The notes under the pieces are model-generated. The model had not been told where the DNA came from. It searched no databases and saw nothing but the letters and a program-made list of their open reading frames with translations. Shown piece after piece: positions 8,293-16,661 of a DNA stretch of 64,000 nt. The stretch lies in contig NZ_CP107960.1 in NCBI RefSeq assembly GCF_036077095.1, forward strand, positions 124,001-188,000. The letters run 5' to 3'. Each line of letters starts with the position of its first letter. Position 1 is the first letter of the stretch. A program made the translations under genes and the position numbers. The stretch comes from Streptomyces sp. NBC_00376 (GTDB lineage: Bacteria; Actinomycetota; Actinomycetes; Streptomycetales; Streptomycetaceae).

Positions 8293-8715
8293 TCATCCTT
8301 CTGTCGCTGTCCTTCTCCTGAACTTGCCCGCGCGGTGGCGTCGTACGAACCGCGCGACGGTGGAGTGGTCCACTCTGCGGTTCGCGGTGATGATCCGGCA
8401 GCCCACGTCGTCCCAGCACGCCTGCTCGATGTGGCGGGAGGAGCGCACTCCCTTGCTGTAGCAGTACAAGAGCAACGCGATCAGGCTTGCGGGAGCGTAC
8501 GCCGCCCCTCCCCGCCCGTCGTCACGGTAGCTGTCCTCGAACGCCGAAAGGTCAAGCTCTTCGACGACGTCGAGCACTTTCCAGCACAGGTGCTCGGGCG
8601 GCAGCCACTCCCACACATCCTGCGGCATCTCGAGATCACGTTCACGGTCACACGACAAGAAGTTCCGCCCATCAGCCAGGATTCCGATGCCTTCGGGATC
8701 TTCGGAAGCGAACAA
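8293..8715 (-). pseudogene. IS1182-family transposase, N-terminal fragment
   Basis: The frame encodes DVWEWLPPEHLCWKVLDVVE, DSYRDDGRGGAAYAPASLIA and LLLYCYSKGVRSSRHIEQAC, the DUF772 N-terminal region of IS1182 transposases. It ends KFRRRTATEG just before the NTF2-fold gene. The DDE core is absent. The fragment converges on the end of the preceding gene with only a 1-base gap. Confidence 0.8.
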
Positions 8716-8739
8716 CTAATCGCTCTTGACCTTCACCGG

Positions 8740-8913
8740 GCAGGAGCCGTGCGACAGCCTCTGCACTGCCCGGCCCGTGTGCCGAAACCATCGCGGTCAG
8801 GCCCCGGTCGCCCGCTCGGCTCGAAGAACAAGCAGCCCGCCACCCGCTACGACGTGGGCAAGACCGTCAGACGCCCGGGCGCCCTGATCGAACGTGATCA
8901 AGCCCGGCCGTGA
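8740..8913 (+). pseudogene. Transposase C-terminal scrap
   Basis: The plus-strand frame ends PSRSGPGRPLGSKNKQPATR, then YDVGKTVRR and a stop. The RPGPGRPxGSKN(K/R)xPATRYDVGK tail resembles the C-terminus of a common Streptomyces transposase family. Nothing upstream belongs to the same gene. Family assignment is from memory and only moderately sure. Confidence 0.45.
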
Positions 8914-8959
8914 GGCCATGATCTGGGTCTGTCAGCGGCGCCGGGCAGAATGCACTCCC

Positions 8960-9382
8960 GTGAGCCTCCACTACGAACTCGTCTTCACGTGCTTCCTCCG
9001 GGACGACACGCCCGACACGGTCCTGGCAGCCCTGCGATGGCACCTCGGCCTGGCCCCCGAGCGTCCAGCAGAGCTCGACGCGGAGGAGCACTCGTATCCA
9101 CTGCTCTCCCCGGATCCGGACAGTCGCCTGCCAGGAGGCGATTTCGTGTCCCTACTACGCCAGTCGCGACGCTTCACGCCTGGTGGTGAGCTCCACGCAT
9201 GGGGACTGTTCAGCCGCAACCTCTGGCTCGACGACATGATGGGTGACCTCTACACCGTCCTGGACCTGCTCGCACCCCACGTCGAAGAACCTGGCTACAG
9301 CGGGTACTTCCGGGAGGAGTTCGACACCGAGCCGACCGTCTTCACGTTCCGAGACGGCACCTTCGGGCCACTGAAACTCTGA
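8960..9382 (+). CDS. Hypothetical 140-residue protein
   Basis: The coding frame is convincing, starting at GTG 8960 (VSLHYELVFTCFLRDDTPDT). It contains LRWHLGLAPERPAEL, LHAWGLFSRNLWLDDMMGDL and FREEFDTEPTVFTFRDGTFG. It is acidic with many aromatics and no membrane segment or signal peptide. Actinobacterial proteins of this kind are annotated as hypothetical, and the function is not known. It lies between IS relics, about 90 bases before an IS6 transposase start. Confidence 0.6.
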   Translation: MSLHYELVFTCFLRDDTPDTVLAALRWHLGLAPERPAELDAEEHSYPLLSPDPDSRLPGGDFVSLLRQSRRFTPGGELHAWGLFSRNLWLDDMMGDLYTVLDLLAPHVEEPGYSGYFREEFDTEPTVFTFRDGTFGPLKL

Positions 9383-9474
9383 ATCCAGTTCAGTCCCTGA
9401 ACACCGAAAGGGGCGCTGTCACGTTGGCTGGCCCGTGGGATGATCTTGGGTTGATCACGTTGGGGGAGCCGTCC

Positions 9475-9706
9475 GTGGTGGGTGCACCGTCGTCGTGCAA
9501 GGGGCACCGGCACCCGGTCGAGGTCATCTCGCACTGCGTGTGGCTGTACTTCCGGTTCCCGCTCAGTTTCCGTGAGGTGGAGGAGCTGATGTTCCAGCGC
9601 GGCGTGACCGTCTCCCACGAGACCGTGCGCCGCTGGTGTCGGAAGTTCGGCCAGGCGTACGCCAGCGCGCTGCGTCGCCGGCGGCCGCGCCCCGGGGACA
9701 AGTGGC
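9475..9706 (+). pseudogene. IS6-family transposase, 5' part, split by IS110
   Basis: Starts at GTG 9475 or 9478 and encodes the IS6/IS26-type N-terminus (YFRFPLSFREVEELMFQRGV, then VSHETVRRWCRKFGQAYASA). It is cut inside codons for GDKW, just before the first catalytic Asp. The gene resumes at 11145 after the IS110 element. The two parts join cleanly to give GDKWHLDEVF. Confidence 0.9.
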
Positions 9707-9712
9707 TCTACC

Positions 9713-9900
9713 TTCTTGAACGGGTTGGTCCTCCCGTTCGTAGGGTGAGGACACCCAGGGGAGCTGGGTGTGGCTGACAAGTGGCTGCCGTTCGTGGCTT
9801 CAGGTGCTTGGCCGCCTGGCTCCCCACGACGACTCGGCCGCCGATTGGGAAGTGCGAACAAGTCGCTGTGTAGAGCAATGCCGGCGAGGTCGTCCGTGGT
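9713..9900 (+). ncRNA. Bridge RNA locus of IS110 element 1
   Basis: The left end can fold a hairpin at 9728-9752 (GTCCTC with GAGGAC) and one at 9751-9771 (ACACCCAG with CTGGGTGT). Four guides follow in the order known for bridge RNAs. GACAAGTGGC at 9776-9785 equals the left target flank (9697-9706). CAGGTGC at 9801-9807 pairs with the right target GCATCTG (11144-11150) with one G-T wobble. ATTGGGAAG at 9844-9852 equals the element's right end (11136-11144). GTAGAGC at 9870-9876 is the exact complement of GCTCTAC at the left end (9705-9711). Transcript limits are estimates. Confidence 0.85.
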
Positions 9901-9931
9901 ACGCAAGGCATGTACGACCGAATGGAGCACG

Positions 9932-11128
9932 ATGAGCCGGATATGGGCGGGAACCGACTGCGGCAAGACCCACCACCACTGCCTGGTCCTGGACAGCGAG
10001 GGCGACACGCTGCTGTCGCGTCGGGTGGCCAACGACGAGCCGGAACTGCTGAAGCTGATCGGTGACGTCCTGGACCTCGCCGACGGCGGCAAGACGACCT
10101 GGGCGCTTGACATGACCGGCGGCGAGCCCGGCCTGCTGATCGCCCTTCTGGTCAACCATGGCCAGGAGCTCGTCTACATCCCCGGTATCGCGGTCAACCG
10201 GGCCACCGACAGCTACCGCGGCCAGGGCAAGACGGACGCCCGTGACGCCCGCGTGATCGCCGACCAGGCCCGGATGCGCCGCGACCTCCAGCCGATCCGC
10301 CCCGGCGACGAAGCCACGCTCGAGCTGCGGCTGCTGACCGACCACCGCGTCGATCTGGTCGCCGACCGCACCCGCACCACCAACCGGCTCAAGGCCCTGC
10401 TGAACAGCATGTTTCCGGCCCTGGAACGGGCCCTCGACCTGGGTAACGTCGGCCCGCTGGTGCTGCTAACCGGTTACCAGACACCGGCAGCGATCCGCCG
10501 CGCGGGCAGTCGGCGGCTGACCGCCTGGCTGCGCAACCGCAAGGTCTGCAACGCTGCTGCCCTCGCCGAGAAGGTGGTTGAGGCCGCCGAGCGCCAGCAC
10601 ACCGCCGTCGTGGGTGAGAAGGCCATCGCGAAGATGGTGCACACCCTCGCCAAGGAGGTGATGGTCCTCAACGAGAAGATCACCGAGACCGACAAACTCA
10701 TCGAGGGCCGGTTTCGCGAACACGAACTGGCCGACGTGATCCAGTCCATGCCCGGCATCGGCACGATCCTCGGTGCCGAGTTCCTCGTCGCCGTCGGCGG
10801 CAGCCTGGACGCCTTCCCCACGGCCGACCGGCTCGCGGCCTTCGCCGGCGTGGTCCCCGCCCCACGCGACTCCGGCCAGGTCAGCGGTAACGACCACCGA
10901 CCGACGAGATACCACCGTCGCCTGCAGCGCGTCTTCTACATCTCCGCGCTGGTCAGCGTCCAACGAGACCCCAACTCACGGAAGTTTTACGACCGCAAGC
11001 GCGCCGAGGGGAAACGGCACGTCCAGGCCGTCCTCGCGCTCGCACGCCGTCGCGTCAACGTCCTGTGGGCTCTGATCCGTGACCGACGGTGCTACCAGGT
11101 CATACCCTCAGTGACGACGGCGGCTTGA
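9932..11128 (+). CDS. IS110-family DEDD transposase/recombinase
   Basis: The 398-residue enzyme is RNA-guided in this family. The N-terminal RuvC-like DEDD domain begins MSRIWAGTDCGKTHHHCLV (first Asp in GTDCGK), with KTDARDARVIADQARM supplying the later acidic residues. The C-terminal transposase_20 domain has SMPGIGTILGAEFLVAVGG and LAAFAGVVPAPRDSG, including the catalytic-Ser region. ATG 9932 follows GGAG at 9924-9927. The gene appears intact. It lies directly downstream of its bridge RNA. Confidence 0.93.
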   Translation: MSRIWAGTDCGKTHHHCLVLDSEGDTLLSRRVANDEPELLKLIGDVLDLADGGKTTWALDMTGGEPGLLIALLVNHGQELVYIPGIAVNRATDSYRGQGKTDARDARVIADQARMRRDLQPIRPGDEATLELRLLTDHRVDLVADRTRTTNRLKALLNSMFPALERALDLGNVGPLVLLTGYQTPAAIRRAGSRRLTAWLRNRKVCNAAALAEKVVEAAERQHTAVVGEKAIAKMVHTLAKEVMVLNEKITETDKLIEGRFREHELADVIQSMPGIGTILGAEFLVAVGGSLDAFPTADRLAAFAGVVPAPRDSGQVSGNDHRPTRYHRRLQRVFYISALVSVQRDPNSRKFYDRKRAEGKRHVQAVLALARRRVNVLWALIRDRRCYQVIPSVTTAA

Positions 11129-11144
11129 CATCGGCATTGGGAAG

Positions 11145-11525
11145 CATCTGGACGAGGTCTTCATCAAGATCAACAGTGAGCAGAAGTACCTGTGGCGGGT
11201 GGTCGACCAGGACGGCAATGTCCTGGACATTCTTGTTCGGAACCGGCGGGACAAGGCCGCAGCCAGGCGATTCTTCCGTAGGCTGATGACGAAGACGGGC
11301 AGGGTGCCGCGGGTGGTCGTCACCGACAAGCTGCGTTCCTACGGCGCCGCTCACCGCGAGGTCATGCCCTCGGTGGAGCATCGCTCGCACAAGGGATTGA
11401 ACAACCGGGCCGAGAACAGCCACCAGTCGACGAGCAACGCGAACGGGCGATGAAGAGCTTCCGCAGCGTGGGCGGGGCCCAGCGGTTCCTGTCCGCATTC
11501 AGCGGTATCTCACCCCACTTCCGGC
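11145..11525 (+). pseudogene. IS6-family transposase, 3' part
   Basis: Continues the split gene: HLDEVFIKINSEQKYLWRVV carries the first catalytic Asp, VVTDKLRSYGAAHREVMPSV the second, and LNNRAENSHQ leads to the Glu region. A 1-base deletion near 11435 turns the expected TRQRERAMKG into TSNANGR and a stop at 11453. The following frame still encodes SFRSVGGAQRFLSAFSGISP. So the gene is dead twice over. Confidence 0.85.
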
Positions 11526-11888
11526 CCCGACGCCACCTGATGACCGCATCCGAACACCGAGCCGAAATGACCACCGCTTCACCATCCGGGAGCAGATCAC
11601 CGGCGTCACCGGCCGGCCTACCGTGGCCTGAGCCCAGGCTGGGGCACCCGGCCCCACGCAATCTCGACGCACCATCAGACACCCACACACCCAACAACGT
11701 GACAAGGCCGTCAGACCCCCACCCTCCGCCTACCACATCTCTCCGACATACCGCCGGGATCACCAACAGTCACCGCCCGACGACAATGAGCATTGTTCAT
11801 GTTGAAGTTGCAGGTCACGGGACTGGCGTGGGTCGAGGCTGGGGTGCTCGCGCTGGTCGGAGCGTGATCGGTAGCAGGTGATCGTCCG

Positions 11889-12719
11889 TCAACGCTGGAC
11901 CTCGGCGTTTGTCAGCACGAGGAGAGCCCGCAGAAGCATGGTCGCGTGGCGGGCGTTCATGCGGACCTTGGTGAGGATCCGCCAGTTCTTCAGATCGGCG
12001 AAGCCGTGCTCGTTCGTGGCTGACCAGCCGGTTCGCCTCCGTCTGGGCGACAGTCAGGGGATAACCGCGGGTCGCTTTGCGGTCGGTGACGATCACCGGG
12101 TCGTCGGGATTGTCGTCCAGGCCAACGAAGCCGAGGTCGGCGAGCACCCCCCAGGCCGGCCTCCCTCAGGTGGGCGGTGATCTTGTTGTGGCGGGCAGTG
12201 GTGATCTCCGAGCAGCGCCCCGGCTTCGCCGCCGAGATCCACACCAGGTTGCCGCGCTCGTCGGTCAGGGCGAGGAACAGCAGGCCGTGGGCCTTGTGTT
12301 TGCCCGAGTAGTTCGGCCGGGTTGGCGTCCCCGGTGCGTCGGCGAGTACGGACGAGGGTGCCGTCGAGCAACACAACGACGCCACCCTTCCGGGCGACTT
12401 TCTTCAGGGCGCGGTCCAGGCGCGGGGCCCGCGCGGCAAGCAGGCCGAGCACTTCCAGCAGCCAGCGGCGCACGGTGGAGGCGGAGACGTCGTTGGCGCC
12501 CGCGATGTCGGAAAGCCGCTGGTCGTGGCGGAGGCCCGCCAGAACGATCAGGGCGATCCGGCCGGGCGGGAGCTTGCGCCAGCGCGAGCGGATCTTCTTC
12601 AGGTGACCGCGGACCAGGCCGGAGACCAGGTCCAAAGTGGCGCTCGACAGCGGCAGGCGGCACTGGTGGACAAGCCCTTCAGTGCCCTCGGCGGGGCGGT
12701 TGTTCCTTCGCATGGACAC
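11889..12719 (-). pseudogene. IS5-like (HARBI1-type DDE) transposase, three frameshifts
   Basis: The protein can be followed through three shifts. The N-terminus has LSSATLDLVSGLVRGHLKK and a helix-turn-helix (LSDIAGANDVSASTVRRWL), then VVLLDGTLVRT with the first Asp. It continues in another frame with YSGKHKAHGLLFLALTDERG, then LADLGFVGLDDNPDDPVIV, and ends near RHATMLLRALLVLTNAEVQR. Shifts fall near 12318, 12160 and 11995. The element could move only if complemented. Confidence 0.75.
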
Positions 12720-12771
12720 CCCAACTCCCGTCGGCGGACTGCACGTTACGCCGAAATTCAGCCGCGACCGG

Positions 12772-13251
12772 TCAGACCGGCGGCTGCGGCAGGGCAGTGA
12801 AGCGGCCGGCTGGGGTGCGGTGCAGCCAGCCCCGGTCCGCCAGGCGCCTGAGCTTGTCGCGGACCGGCTCGACCTGCCCGGGCTGGGTGCCCCTGCCGAG
12901 TTGGACGCTGACGTCCTTGGCCGGGACCGGCTCCGAAGCCGCGGTCACCATCTTCATGATCGCCTGGTAGTCGGCGGGCAGCGCGCTCTCGTCCACGCCC
13001 GGCTCGCGGTGCGGGACCAGCAGCATCCCGCCCGCACCCGGTGCCGTCGTTTCCCGTTCCAACTCCTCAGCCACGGCCCGGTCGTCAGCCTGCCCGCTCC
13101 GCTCGGCCTCGATGAACTGCCCGATCACCACCTCGGCAGCCTCCAGCCGGGCCACCTCGGCAACGATCCCGGCGAGCTCCTTGCGCAGCCGCTCGGCGCG
13201 ATCGGCCAGCACCACCCTCCGCTGCATCACCCAGACCAGAACATCCGCCAT
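12772..13251 (-). CDS. Coiled-coil/winged-helix accessory protein of an IS5-like element
   Basis: Intact 159-residue gene starting at ATG 13251. Residues 1-55 form a coiled coil (DRAERLRKELAGIVAEVARL, EAAEVVIGQFIEAE). A Pro/acidic linker follows, then a winged-helix-like C-terminal domain (ADYQAIMKMVTAASEPVPAK, VRDKLRRLADRGWLHRTPAG, RFTAL). It lies inside the terminal repeats, upstream of the transposase, so it is part of the element. A protein with the same architecture accompanies the IS5-type transposase at 37160-37999. It may help transposase assembly or DNA binding; this is inference. Confidence 0.65.
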   Translation of the reverse strand: MADVLVWVMQRRVVLADRAERLRKELAGIVAEVARLEAAEVVIGQFIEAERSGQADDRAVAEELERETTAPGAGGMLLVPHREPGVDESALPADYQAIMKMVTAASEPVPAKDVSVQLGRGTQPGQVEPVRDKLRRLADRGWLHRTPAGRFTALPQPPV

Positions 13252-13440
13252 CAATAGCCCCTTCCCACCCGTGCTTCCTCGGAGCTTACGAAGCCCTCTG
13301 GACCCGGCATCGCGATTCCGGCGAACCGGCAATGCGCCGGATGATCACCTGCTACCGATCACGCCCCCGACCGGCACGAGCACCCCAGCCTCGACCCACG
13401 CCAGCCCCGTGACCTGCAACTTCAAGATGAACACTGCTCA

Positions 13441-13805
13441 ATGGCATCTGGACGAGGTCTTCATCAAGATCAACGGCGAGCGGAAGTACCTGTGGCGGGC
13501 CGTCGACCAGGACGGCAACGTGCTCGACATCCTCGTCCAGGGGAAGCGGGACAAAGCCGCGGCCGGCGCTTCTTTCGCAGGCTGATGAAGAAGACCGGTG
13601 CGGTACCGCGGGTGGTCGTCACGGACAAGCTTCGCTCCTACGGTGCCGCTCACCGCGAGGTCATGCCCTCCGTCGAGCACCGCTCCCACAAGGGCCTGAA
13701 CAACCGGGCCGAGAACAGCCACCAGCCCACCAGACAGCGTGAACGCGCGATGAAAGGCTTCCGCTCCGCCGGCGGAGCACAACGCTTCCTGTCCGCGTTC
13801 AGCGG
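13441..13805 (+). pseudogene. IS6-family transposase, 3' fragment (copy 2)
   Basis: Starts exactly at the codons for W-HLDEVFIKINGERKYLW next to the long-repeat element. A 1-base deletion at about 13565 shifts the frame from DKAAAGASFAG to RRFFRRLMKKTGAVPRVVV. The end is cut after LSAFSGISP. The N-terminal half is missing. Confidence 0.85.
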
Positions 13806-13841
13806 CATCTCACCCCCACTTCCGACCCCGCCGCCACGCTC

Positions 13842-14144
13842 GCCGAAGCCTGGGACCCCGGGGCCTCGAAGTGGGACGCGGACCGGCGCGAGCAGTACGC
13901 CAACGACCTCGGCGCCGACAGGTCGCTGGTCGCCGTCACCGCGAAGACCAACAGGAGCAAGGCCGATCGGGATCCAACTGAATGGCTCCCGCCGGCCGCG
14001 TCCGCGCAGTGCACGTACGGTGCCGACTGGGTGGGCACCAAGCTGCGGTGGAAGCTCACCGCGGACGACAAGGCGCGCGCAGCCCTGGAGAAGCTGGCCA
14101 AGGGCTGCACGGACACCGTCGTGGAGTACGAAACCGACCCCTGA
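13842..14144 (+). pseudogene. Secreted HNH (GmrSD/DUF1524-type) nuclease, C-terminal remnant
   Basis: The frame beginning AEAWDPGASKWDADRREQYA and continuing NDLGADRSLVAVTAKTNRSK and DPTEWLPP matches the C-terminal half of actinobacterial HNH-family proteins, in which AEAW and the NRSKADxxPxEW segment carry catalytic Asn/Lys positions. The N-terminal half with signal peptide and first His was replaced by IS6 sequence. It ends at a natural TGA. Confidence 0.75.
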
Positions 14145-14166
14145 CCAGCAGTCAGGCACCGCACCC

Positions 14167-14460
14167 TCACCGCATCCGGACCACGGTGAGGGTGCCGTGA
14201 CGGCCGGACCCGGCCAGCACCTCCACGACCAGATCCGTCTCCACCCGCATATACGACTCGCCCTCTGCCCGCCGCTCCCCCACCACCGCCGCGCCACTCA
14301 AGGCCTCACCGACACGAGCCGCGAGGACAGGCTCCAGGCGTGCGGACACCCTGGCCGGCCCGCCCTCGTCCCCCACCGCCAGAACCAGACGATGCGGTCT
14401 GAACCGGGGACCGGTGAACCCCAGCACCAGAGCGTCGACCGTGTCCGCATGCCACTGGTG
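14167..14460 (-). pseudogene. ATP-dependent DNA ligase, C-terminal remnant
   Basis: The minus strand encodes WHADTVDALVLGFTGPRFRP followed by HRLVLAVGDEGGPARVSARL and ends VVEVLAGSGRHGTLTVVRMR. This is the OB-fold C-terminal end seen in Streptomyces ATP-dependent ligases (HTDTVDAxVxGFTGPRxRPHRL). The catalytic nucleotidyltransferase domain is gone. It converges on the HNH remnant with 22 bases between stops. Confidence 0.65.
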
Positions 14461-14501
14461 GAGTGTCGATATTCGAGAGTTGCAGTATTCGCCCGCAGGG
14501 C

Positions 14502-14570
14502 GAGCGGCCCGGTCACGTCAACGGTGACAAGGCGTACGGCTCTCGCCGCAACGGATGGCCCGTCTCGCTC
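14502..14570 (+). pseudogene. IS5 transposase scrap
   Basis: A short plus-strand frame reads ERPGHVNGDKAYGSRRN, the region around the second catalytic Asp in IS5 transposases (NGDKAYGSRRNR). Nothing else of the gene is preserved. Confidence 0.45.
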
Positions 14571-14674
14571 GTGATGGGGAGAGGGGAGCCGCCTGACTCC
14601 GGGGTGCCGCCCCGACGCCGCAGAGTGGCCTGTGCCTGAACCTGGGCCTTGATGCCGACGACTCCGCTCGTACT

Positions 14675-14887
14675 TCACCGATGGTCGGCGGGGAGAGCTT
14701 TAATCATTTCCCCGTTGACCAGGACGACGAGGCAACCGCAGCCACCGGTGCAGTACTCGACCTCGCCCTCGGACGTACGGTGGCGCGATCGGAGCGTCCA
14801 CCACTGCGCTTCCCCCTCAGTCGGCTCATGGCAAACGGGGCAGCGGTCCTGTGCCGGCGTGACGGTGACCGAGGGTACGGGTGTCAT
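14675..14887 (-). CDS. Small zinc-ribbon-like protein
   Basis: Protein of 70 residues starting at ATG 14887. It carries two Cys clusters, CPVCH (about residues 16-20) and CTGGCGC (about 46-52), separated by a basic/acidic stretch, a likely single zinc site. A GGTGG ribosome site precedes the start, and an AT-rich segment (TTGAAG then TAGATAG) lies upstream. The gene converges on the ligase/IS5 scraps. Role unknown; it could be a small regulatory or metal-binding protein. Confidence 0.55.
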   Translation of the reverse strand: MTPVPSVTVTPAQDRCPVCHEPTEGEAQWWTLRSRHRTSEGEVEYCTGGCGCLVVLVNGEMIKALPADHR

Positions 14888-15053
14888 GCCACCAACATGC
14901 TGTAACTATCTATTGCACTTCAACCATTACATCGAGCAGTAGGTTCAGCTGTCGGGGGTGCCGGGCCGGGCCTCTGGTGCGGCATGCCTTCCAGCCCGCA
15001 GCACCGACCAGGCACCGGCCAGGACGACCAGAGCAACCGCTGCTAGTGCCGTA

Positions 15054-15325
15054 TCAGGCAACGTTTGCCCTGTCGACGACGGCTTGTAGGCGCTGGTCGT
15101 CGGTATGGCGGTTTCGCCAGATGATGTAGCGGCGGATCATGCTGCCCTGTTCTTTGTGGGTGGCGTGATCGGTGCCGTCGAGGGTGAAGTAGCGCAGGGC
15201 GGTGAACTGGGACTCGATGCGGTTGAGCCAGGAAGAGTTCGTCGGGGTGTAGGCGATCTCGACGTTGTGCGCGGCCGCCCAGGTGCCGACCCGCTGGCAT
15301 CTCTTCGTGGTCAGGTGCGGGGAGA
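15054..15325 (-). pseudogene. IS630 transposase, 3' part
   Basis: Encodes FSPHLTTKRCQRVGTWAAAH, then NSSWLNRIESQFTALRYF with the final catalytic residue of the DDE/DDD triad, and ends DRANVA. It joins in frame to VCDN of the 5' part once the IS110 element is removed, restoring VCDNFSPHLTTK. Confidence 0.88.
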
Positions 15326-15333
15326 AGATGCCC

Positions 15334-16437
15334 CTATGTTTCGTCAAGTTGCGGAGGAGGAGTTGGGGCGGCCATCTTCGGCTGGATGTGGCGGTAGATT
15401 TCGCGGGCGACGTAGCGTTTGAGGCAGCGGATGATCTCGCGCTTCGACATGCCTTGTTTGGTGCGTCGTTCCAGGTAGGAGCGGGTGCGGTCGTCCCAGC
15501 GTATGCGGGTCATGACGATGCGGTAGAGGGCGGCGTTGGCCTGCCGGTTCCCGCCGCGGTTGAGCCGTCGGCGCTGGGTCTTGCCGGAAGATTGTTCAAC
15601 CGGGCTGACGCCGCACAGAGCGGCGAATGACACCTCGGTGGCAATCCGGTCGGGGTTGTCGCCGGCGGCGATGAGGAGGGCTGCGGCACTGTCCGGCCCG
15701 ACGCCGACGAGTTCCAGCAGCTGCGGGCGGTGTTCGCGGACGGCCTGGGTGACTCGGCGGGCGAGCTCCTTGACCTCGCAGGTCAGGTGCTGGATGCGGC
15801 GGGCCAGGAGGCGAAGGGTGAACACGGCTGCGTCGTCGCTGTCGGCAAGGCCGTCCGCGCACCGCGCGATCAGCGCCGGGTTCCTGAGGCCAGACATGGA
15901 CTCGCGGAGTACGGGATCGACGCCCAGGAGTACGGCCTTGAGCTGGTTCATCGCCTGGGTGCGGGCCTTGATGGCCGATTCCTTGGCCAGTCTGAGGACG
16001 CGCAGGTCGGCGGCCGGGCCATTACCGGTCTTGGGTGTGGTGGTGGCGCGTCCGGACAGGACCGCGCGGGCAGCGGCGTCCGCGTCGACGGCGTCGGTCT
16101 TGCCCCGCTTGCGCCGGGTGGCACGATCAGGCTGGTTGACCTCGATGACCTGGATGTTCTCCTGCTGCAGGAACCGTGCCAGGGCCGATCCGTAGGATCC
16201 GGTGCACTCCACTCCGGCACGGTGCAGGATGCCGAAGGAGCGTGCCCAGGCGAGGAGTTGACGGTATCCGGCAGCGGTGGTCGGGAACTCCTGGTGAGCC
16301 AGCAGTGCGCCGAGCACGGTGATCACTGCAGCGACGTGCACGTCCTTGTGCGTATCTACCCCGAGGATCACGTCCTCCGCGGGCTGCGCTGCCCGCTGTG
16401 CGGGCAGCGTCGGCTGGGGCATGCTGGTGACGGTCAC
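15334..16437 (-). CDS. IS110-family DEDD transposase/recombinase (element 2)
   Basis: The 367-residue enzyme starts at GTG 16437 after an AGGAG site. The DEDD domain begins ILGVDTHKDVHVAAVI, with CTGSYGSALARFLQ and KTDAVDADAAARAVLSGRAT. The C-terminal domain has LVGVGPDSAAALLIAAGDNP, FAALCGVSPVEQSSGKTQRR and LNRGGNRQANAALYRI, including the Ser-containing active-site region. It is complete and belongs to a different subgroup from element 1. Its guide RNA lies immediately upstream. Confidence 0.93.
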   Translation of the reverse strand: MTVTSMPQPTLPAQRAAQPAEDVILGVDTHKDVHVAAVITVLGALLAHQEFPTTAAGYRQLLAWARSFGILHRAGVECTGSYGSALARFLQQENIQVIEVNQPDRATRRKRGKTDAVDADAAARAVLSGRATTTPKTGNGPAADLRVLRLAKESAIKARTQAMNQLKAVLLGVDPVLRESMSGLRNPALIARCADGLADSDDAAVFTLRLLARRIQHLTCEVKELARRVTQAVREHRPQLLELVGVGPDSAAALLIAAGDNPDRIATEVSFAALCGVSPVEQSSGKTQRRRLNRGGNRQANAALYRIVMTRIRWDDRTRSYLERRTKQGMSKREIIRCLKRYVAREIYRHIQPKMAAPTPPPQLDET

Positions 16438-16489
16438 GCGGCTCCTTCATCGGCTGGGGCTGATGGCCGACGCCGGGCCGGGTGGGCGG

Positions 16490-16661
16490 TCAGAACTGTG
16501 ATGGTGCCTTGTGGGGCAAGGCCCCTATCGGGACACGCCCGCCGGTCCGGCGGCAGCAAGCACCGCCGGGGGCCAGAGCCGACAGATCTACTCCAAGGCA
16601 ACCAGGGCCAGTTGTCGCACGGGTCAGGCTCCGGCCCCCGGCGACGCCCCACGAGTCTCAC
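16490..16661 (-). ncRNA. Bridge RNA locus of IS110 element 2
   Basis: On the minus strand the guides come in the same order as in element 1. TGCGACAACT (16619-16610) equals the left target (16671-16662). GGAGTAG (16594-16588) pairs with right target CTTCTCC (15327-15321) at six of seven positions. ATAGGGGC (16528-16521) equals the element's right end (15337-15330). TCACAG (16501-16496) is the exact complement of CTGTGA at the left end (16663-16658). Transcript limits are estimated from the guide positions. Confidence 0.83.

Larger units (their letters stand above)
9707..11145 (+). mobile_element. IS110-family element 1, inserted in an IS6 transposase gene
   Basis: The insertion interrupts GTGGCATCTGG of the IS6 gene. 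The left junction is GTG-GC-TCTACC (core GC at 9705-9706) and the right junction is GAA-GC-ATCTGG (core GC at 11144-11145). There are no inverted repeats and no long target duplication, as expected for IS110. The left end is long (about 225 bases) and the right end short (17 bases after the stop), the IS110-group layout with the guide RNA in the left end. Confidence 0.9.
11787..13440 (-). mobile_element. IS5-like element with ~100-bp terminal inverted repeats
   Basis: The ends 11787-11887 and 13340-13440 are inverted copies of about 100 bases with roughly eight mismatches and one indel. Both start TGAGCA(T/G)TGTTCAT and contain TTGAAGTTGCAGGTCACGGG. Inside are a degraded transposase and an intact accessory gene on the minus strand. 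The right side abuts IS6 sequence at TGGCATCTGG, within 3 bases of where the IS110 element entered the other IS6 copy. Confidence 0.8.
15328..16661 (-). mobile_element. IS110-family element 2, inserted in the IS630 transposase gene
   Basis: On the minus strand the left junction reads GACAA-CT-GTGAGAC (core at 16663-16662) and the right junction GGCAT-CT-TCTCCCC (core at 15327-15326). The restored target is GACAACTTCTCCCC. The CT core is the one reported for IS621. The left end is 225 bases long, and the stop codon lies only 6 bases from the right end, an IS110-group layout. Confidence 0.9.
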
